Assembly (NCBI GenBank): GCA_900073065.1
Contig: FJOG01000003.1
Span: forward strand, 1,393,268 to 1,407,379
Reading direction: 5' to 3'
DNA: 14,112 bases
DNA from: Phialocephala subalpina
Taxonomy: Eukaryota > Ascomycota > Leotiomycetes > Helotiales > Mollisiaceae
Positions 10,225 through 14,112 of this stretch are shown here, piece after piece. The position numbers and the translations under genes were made by a program. Under the pieces are notes generated by a model. It saw nothing but the letters and a program-made list of their open reading frames with translations, searched no databases and was not told the origin of the DNA. Each line of letters starts with the position of its first letter. Within the stretch, counting starts at the first letter, position 1.

Positions 10225-11741
10225 ATGGCTCCTTTGAGGGTCATCCCTTACAACTACGTTCCCACGAAGCGGCGGCCTCGCAACAACGACCAACGCTCCA
10301 GCGTCGACAAGCATCCTAGTACTCATCACATCACGCAGGAAAGCAAGCTAGACGTTTTGCCAGAGAAAGTGCTACAATCTCTTATTGCAGAAAGTCCTAG
10401 TGATGCTTGTGGAGTCGGTGAGAAGAGCAGGCATGACAACGTCCACGAGGCGATTGCAGACGAACCGGCGAGGCAAGGGATCCAAGATCCTGCATCCATC
10501 CCAAACGCCGAAGTCTCTCTCAGCGGCGTTGTTGCAGATCAAGACACTCTTGGTGGAGAGACCGACTATGGCCAGGTCGAATTCACGGGTAGGCTGAATC
10601 ACACGGCTGGCAAGATCGAGGCGTTAAGCTAACCAGTGTTTGCAGATAACGGTATTGTCGATATTGATCTTTCGAGCGACTTCGACTTCGACTTCCACTC
10701 CATCTTTGGCGATATCGATACCCTTTTCGAAGAACAAGAAGTCAGCCCTGTAATTGAATGCAACAATGGTCATGCTACCAACCCGCATACGGACGCGTCT
10801 GCCGGTCAGACCGACAGCTTGGTGTCAGAGAAGGAGTTTGCAAAGAGCGACACCCTAGGCTCTGGCTCTCCCCAACTTATGAAGCGGCGAACCAATACAA
10901 AACGGAGAAGGGGCGAAGGTTGGTACAATTTCCTTAATACCAAGTGTACATCTGACGAGTCGTGCAGGTGATTCATCGGTGATTATCGACGGTAGCAGCA
11001 GCGGCGAGGGCGGAACCTCGGACGAGAGCAATGACGAGAGTATATTTGAGGGTAGGCGATCAAAACGGTCCGAATCAGGGTCTCGATACAGCAGCCCAGG
11101 TACGATCATATCAATGATGAACAGGAACGGGTGGGACTAATGCATGTGTAGATTCGTCTATATGTTATAGCGATATTGATCAAGGCGTCACCAAACTTGC
11201 CACACGTCTCAATAGCCATCATCCGCTCCCTGTTGTGGACTTTACCGAACGGCGGAAGGACAGCACCTCGACCGAGCCCGACGGCACCTCCGATTCGGTT
11301 CAGAACATCGACCCTCAGATGGATGATAGCAATCCGGCTAGCGATGATGGTGACGATGAGCTCTGCCGATCTCCGTCATGGTACCGCTTCGGAGCAAGCG
11401 CTACTACAACCGAGAGCACTGAGAACGCCCGAGACTACGCAAGGCCATGCTACGTCGCGCAGGTTGAAGACGTCTACCGTGAACGGGAATTTCACAACAT
11501 CATTGGCAAGGAGTATATTGATGGCGAGATACATTATCTGGTGGACTGGGTTCCGACCTTGGTGCGCGGTCATGTATTGCGAAAGGCGCAAGCACAGCCT
11601 CTGATCAGTCGCTTCGAGGCACGATGCCAAGCACAGAAAGAGAAGCAGAAGAGAAAAGGTTCCGACCGACCGAAGGGATTTGAAGCCGCAGATGGGGCAA
11701 GGCAGAGAAGGCAGCGAGGAAGGCCAAGGAAGTTGGTGTAG
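10225..11741 (+). CDS. predicted nuclear protein with chromo-like segment and AT-hook (four exons, 452 aa)
   Basis: I do not know a name for this gene. Proposed exons are 10225-10588, 10646-10918, 10968-11099 and 11152-11741; the introns of 57, 49 and 52 nt are all phase 1. Intron 1 has branch GCTAAC and acceptor TTTGCAG, intron 2 CTGAC and TGCAG, intron 3 GACTAAT and TGTAG. Residues 14-19 (TKRRPR) and 201-210 (KRRTNTKRRR) look like nuclear localisation signals. Exon 2 opens with IVDIDLSSDFDFDF and exon 3 with SVIIDGSSS, hydrophobic-then-acidic stretches resembling SUMO-interacting motifs. Residues about 361-413 are chromo-like: a VEDVYREREF lead-in and the strand HYLVDW, but without the usual TWEP. 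The C-terminus carries RGRPRK (445-450), an AT-hook core. A chromatin or DNA-binding role is inferred. The start is the first ATG after the TATA-like box. Exon 3 could instead end at a GTAGGC donor at 11052, which also keeps the frame. Confidence 0.65.
11463..11621 (+). other. chromo-like module, copy 1 (intact)
   Basis: This stretch of the last exon encodes VEDVYREREF, then GKEYIDGEIHYLVDW, then a basic helix-like end (LRKAQAQ...RFEARCQAQ). In the chromo fold, a Y/F-x-VE-x-I start and a YLVKW strand lie at the same places; here HYLVDW replaces YLVKW and the later W-E-P is missing. About 115 bases match a second, damaged copy at 12487-12610. Confidence 0.6.
11715..11732 (+). other. AT-hook motif coding segment
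   Basis: Codons for R-G-R-P-R-K stand three codons before the stop, preceded by further Arg and Gln. G-R-P flanked by basic residues is the core of the AT-hook, which binds the minor groove of AT-rich DNA. The neighbouring frame over the same bases is also open and basic (KAARKAKEVG), so a frame change in this last part cannot be excluded. Confidence 0.5.
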
Positions 11742-12016
11742 TGTCACCGAAAGCCCGGCGAATTTCGAGGAGATTCCTGACTCTAGAGGTCGTCTGGATA
11801 GTGTGGCCGCTTCAAGGAGAGGACATAGAACTCGATCTACTGGCAGTTTTCTAATTCCGTGAGACCTCAACTACGTCGCCAATATCGTGGTTGTCGTCGT
11901 CATCGAGATTGTCAACAAGCGCGTGCGGACGTCCCGCCTTCCTGTCTGCCAAAGGACCAGTGCAGTTCCTTACTGGCACCGCCCAATCCACTACAGCGAA
12001 TACCACGACCGACTGA
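11742..12016 (+). other. spacer after the chromo-like gene, no supported gene
   Basis: Normal composition. Short open stretches occur in all three forward frames but none links convincingly to the gene upstream or to the frame downstream. It probably holds the 3' UTR of the chromo-like gene. I see no terminator-like or polyadenylation feature that fixes its end. Confidence 0.4.
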
Positions 12017-12095
12017 ATTGGGACGCGCGCGAGAGCTTATTGGCGGCCTCACCCTCGCATCTCTGGGCCATCACACGACCGGATCAACCTACATC

Positions 12096-12127
<32 letters not shown>

Positions 12128-12484
12128 CGATGGAACCACGCGAAGCACATCAGAGCCCGGGCCTACTCTCTGCCTGAATTGTTGGATGAGGACGGTGGAG
12201 GAGAGAGTGAGGAAGGAAAAACGTCTCTGAACTTGAAAGGGATGTGTTACTAGCTTTCGAAGAGCAAGGAAGTCGTCATCGGCTACCACTCCCAGCTCCC
12301 CCCAGGCCTCCTCGCTGCTCTGCTGAGCCATCGCACCCTTGGATTGATCAATGCCAAGGGTCCACGACCTGCAAGGTGGCAGAAGCTCCGCTTAGTCGCC
12401 ATCGAGGCTCTACCAGCCACGCAACTCGAGATCGACAAGTACCATCTTCGACTTCCTAGAATATACACCCGGCAGCTTGCTGGA
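12017..12484 (+). pseudogene. unidentified reading frame with poly-Asp run, interrupted by one TAG
   Basis: One forward frame is open from 12017 to 12250, stops at TAG 12251-12253, then continues open to about 12484 and beyond. It reads His-His, ten Asp, RWNHAKHIRARAYSLPELLDED, a Gly/Glu-rich stretch, the stop, then EVVIGYHSQLPPGLLAALL and GPRPARWQKLRLVAIEALPA. The composition is protein-like on both sides of the stop, and TAG differs from CAG by one C-to-T change. I do not recognise a family. No ATG in good context opens the frame and the TGA at 12014-12016 closes it upstream, so it may be an exon of a broken gene or chance. After about 12484 the same frame overlaps the second chromo-like copy out of register. 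Confidence 0.3.
12096..12127. repeat. (ATG)n microsatellite, about 10.7 units
   Basis: Uninterrupted trinucleotide repeat of 32 bases. It reads as poly-Asp, poly-Met or a run with in-frame stops (TGA) on the + strand, and as poly-Ile or poly-His on the other. In the frame that best resembles coding sequence it gives ten Asp. Confidence 0.95.
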
Positions 12485-12486
12485 CG

Positions 12487-13355
12487 GAGGACGCCTATCG
12501 TGAATGGGAATTTCACAACATTATTGGCAAAGAGTATATTGATGGTGAGGTCCATTACTTGGTGGATTGGGTTCCGAATTTGGTGCGAGGCTCCTATATT
12601 ACGGAAGGCAAGTGCACGAGGTGGAAGTGGAAGTGCTGGGGGAGGAGCATGACAACAACGACAATTGCCCGACTTATCGAGAGCATCAGCAATGTTGGAC
12701 AGATTGACGACTTTCCCAATCAAACCGCTAACGTTAGAGCAACACTCATTCCTCTTGACTAGCTTCAGCCGGCATACACCATGCCGACTCTCGTCCTGCG
12801 TCGGCTACCGCGGAGGCAAGTCCTACCCACAGGGCTACGCGTATCCAACCCCAACATGGCACAGCCGTCAATGCCGAGGCCATTACCTCGCAAAGGAGTA
12901 AGCCGTTCAGCCTCGATGACGACAGTGGATTAAGCAACAGCGATCGTGATCTCAGCAGTGGCGGCGACGGATGTTCCAGTGAGGACGAGTCAAGACGCTC
13001 GAGCACGAGAAAGCATATTCCATGGGACCTAGACGAGCAGCGCTTACTGGCATACAAGAAAGAGGACCAGTCTTGGGAGTGGATCTTCGACAAGTTCCCA
13101 GGCAGGACTCGACCCGCAATACGTACGCGCTGGAACATGGTCCGCCCCCGAGGCGAATAGGATTCCTCCCGTAGGTGGACGGGGCAGCAGCTCAAGCTCT
13201 GTGCCTACTTGTCCCTTGGCATCTGCTGGGACGAACGTCTGAAAGGAATCTTGTCCTTCTGTCGGTCAGTCCCGAACTCGACGCGAGAGCAGGTACGGTC
13301 GATGGAAGCGGCGTTCAAGGAGAGGAGGAGGAGGGGATTAGATGCGCATGGGTGA
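12487..13355 (+). pseudogene. damaged second copy: chromo-like module followed by Myb/SANT-like exon
   Basis: From 12487 one frame encodes a near copy of the chromo-like module of the intact gene (YREWEFHNII, KEYIDGEVHYLVDW, VPNLVRG). Just after VRG, near 12590, the homologous reading (LRKA) moves to another frame, so a one-base indel has broken it; that frame then meets TGA at 12650. From 12769, after a plausible branch and acceptor (TTGACTAG...TTCAG), a third frame is open to TAG 13158-13160: an acidic Ser-rich region (SLDDDSGLSNSDRD) and a Myb/SANT-like unit at about 13020-13143. The same frame continues after the TAG as RRWTGQQLKLCAYLSLG to TGA 13353-13355. Compared with copy 1, most differences in the module are C-to-T or G-to-A. 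It could instead be a live gene with introns I cannot place. Confidence 0.5.
13020..13143 (+). other. Myb/SANT-like DNA-binding unit
   Basis: The open frame reads PWDLDEQRLLAYKKEDQSWEWIFDKFPGRT and ends in AIRTRWNMV. Spacing of W, the acidic E/D-E-Q-x-L-L, the second W in S-W-x-W-I, F-P-G-R-T and R-x-R-W fits the three-helix Myb/SANT pattern. After the in-frame TAG, RRWTGQQLKLCAY at about 13170-13210 resembles the start of a second, more divergent unit. Confidence 0.65.
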
Positions 13356-13683
13356 AACACCACAAAAGAAAATGAAGAGGTTGTCATCGAAAGCAGACAT
13401 GAGGCGCAACGCCTTTATGAGAAGTAATTCATGTATTATACAATAAGTCATACAATAAGTCGTGCATTTATTGGTATCCCTAGTATCATTGTATCGTACA
13501 GTTTTTCCCAACACCCTTTGAAGCAAAAAGAAAAGAAAAACTGCCAACAATACGCCGCACATCCTAACTCCCCGTTGTGTGCATCCCCGTCCCCCTCTAT
13601 GAAATAGAGATAAAAAGAGAAAAAGAATATAGAAAAAGAGTGTGAATTCTCGTTTATTGTCGCTACAACCATTTCTCTCTATG
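13356..13683. other. intergenic spacer between convergent genes
   Basis: A-rich on the + strand (for example AAAAAGAGAAAAAGAATATAG at about 13613-13633), with short open stretches of low complexity only. It should contain the 3' UTRs of the SANT-like unit (+) and the WD40 gene (-). No gene is seen. Confidence 0.6.
13438..13461. repeat. two tandem copies of a 12-bp unit (ATACAATAAGTC)
   Basis: ATACAATAAGTC at 13438-13449 is repeated exactly at 13450-13461, in the AT-rich spacer between the SANT-like exon and the convergent WD40 gene. AATAA-like strings within it could serve as polyadenylation signals for + strand transcripts. Confidence 0.85.
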
Positions 13684-14112
13684 TTAAAGGTTAATACTGC
13701 AAGTCCATACTCTTCCAGATCCAACGCCTATACCAATCATGCTCCCGCACACAGATGAGCATGACGGTCGATACTCTGATGGTACCCACAGTATGTCGTC
13801 GCCGGCATGCTTGATCCATATGCTGTCTAAGCTAAGGCTTGTGCCTACGCACAGGGGCGACTCAGGTTCCACAACATCTCTTATGCTAGAAACTTCTGAG
13901 CTCTGAATAACGATAGTACCTGTTTCAGTGTAGAGAGCAGAGCCAGTAGAGTTAAAGGATAGGTCAAAAAGAGCCTTGCCGATGTTGTGCGTCTCTAGGC
14001 ACGCGCCGCTGCTCGTATCCCAGATCTTGACGGTATTGTCGTCTGATGCTGATGCCAGCTGGGCCGAGTCGTGTGAGAAGGCTATAGACAGGACTGAGCC
14101 GCTATGGCCCTC
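13684..14112 (-). CDS. C-terminal 142 residues of a WD40-repeat protein (NACHT/HET-E-like STAND type), partial
   Basis: The minus strand is open from the window edge (14112) to TAA at 13684-13686. It starts inside a canonical WD40 repeat: EGHSGSVLSIAFSHD, then LASASDDNTVKIWDTSSG, with the GH, S-A-S-D-D and W-D landmarks in place. A further repeat blade is degenerate (ALFDLSFNSTGSALYTETG). The tail contains WVPSEYRPSC, then GSMIGIGVGSGRVW and a short end, a C-terminus I associate with the WD40 domains of fungal NACHT-WD40 proteins such as the HET-E/HNWD group (recognition from memory). In those proteins the WD40 domain senses ligands and a NACHT ATPase drives oligomerisation in non-self recognition and cell death. 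The NACHT and effector domains would lie outside the window, so the NLR assignment is inference. No frameshift or stop is seen and there is no RIP signature. Confidence 0.85.
   Translation of the reverse strand, partial: EGHSGSVLSIAFSHDSAQLASASDDNTVKIWDTSSGACLETHNIGKALFDLSFNSTGSALYTETGTIVIQSSEVSSIRDVVEPESPLCVGTSLSLDSIWIKHAGDDILWVPSEYRPSCSSVCGSMIGIGVGSGRVWTCSINL

Noticed and set aside
11376..11870. 164-codon minus-strand open frame
   Set aside because: Antisense of the chromo-like exon, whose + strand reading is supported by introns and by a homologous copy.
12089..12331. Minus-strand frame ending in poly-Ile
   Set aside because: The poly-Ile run is only the translated microsatellite, and the rest shows no domain.
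1..14112. CRISPR array, bacterial operon, rRNA or tRNA genes
   Set aside because: There are no spaced direct repeats, no operon-like runs of frames with ribosome binding sites, and no cloverleaf or rRNA-like segment was recognised by eye.

Overview
The window looks like accessory or repeat-rich DNA from a filamentous ascomycete (Pezizomycotina; perhaps a eurotiomycete, but that is a guess). Three signs point there: a long AT-rich block with the CpA-to-TpA signature of repeat-induced point mutation (RIP), short introns of about 50-70 nt with CTAAC/CTAAT-type branch sites, and the C-terminal end of a WD40 protein of the fungal STAND/NLR (HET-E-like) type.

Layout. Positions 1-8539 are RIP-mutated retrotransposon DNA, poor in CA/TG and full of TA, with CG kept. 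Read with RIP in mind it resolves into two Ty1/copia remnants facing each other tail to tail. Element A is on the + strand (window start to about 3525; RT and the first part of RNase H can be read). Element B is on the - strand (about 8539 down to about 3526; gag, protease, integrase, RT, RNase H, polypurine tract and a putative 3' LTR). A perfect 250-bp tandem duplication (5003-5502) sits inside B's RT. B is cut off at 8539, where base composition changes abruptly.

Positions 8540-10200 have normal composition and hold no convincing gene, only promoter-like and intron-like signals. Positions 10225-11741 carry an apparently intact four-exon gene for a predicted 452-residue nuclear protein with basic NLS-like patches, acidic SIM-like segments, a divergent chromo-like segment and a C-terminal AT-hook. 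Positions 11742-13355 hold a microsatellite, an unidentified interrupted reading frame, a second damaged copy of the chromo-like module, and a Myb/SANT-like exon that runs through one in-frame TAG. At the right edge, on the - strand, is the last 142 residues of a WD40 protein (13684-14112).

How the parts relate (inference): the intact gene and the damaged copy belong to one chromo-like/SANT-like family. They lie between silenced retrotransposons and an NLR-type gene, a setting typical of fast-evolving fungal accessory regions. There is no sign of a bacterial-type system, CRISPR array, rRNA or tRNA.
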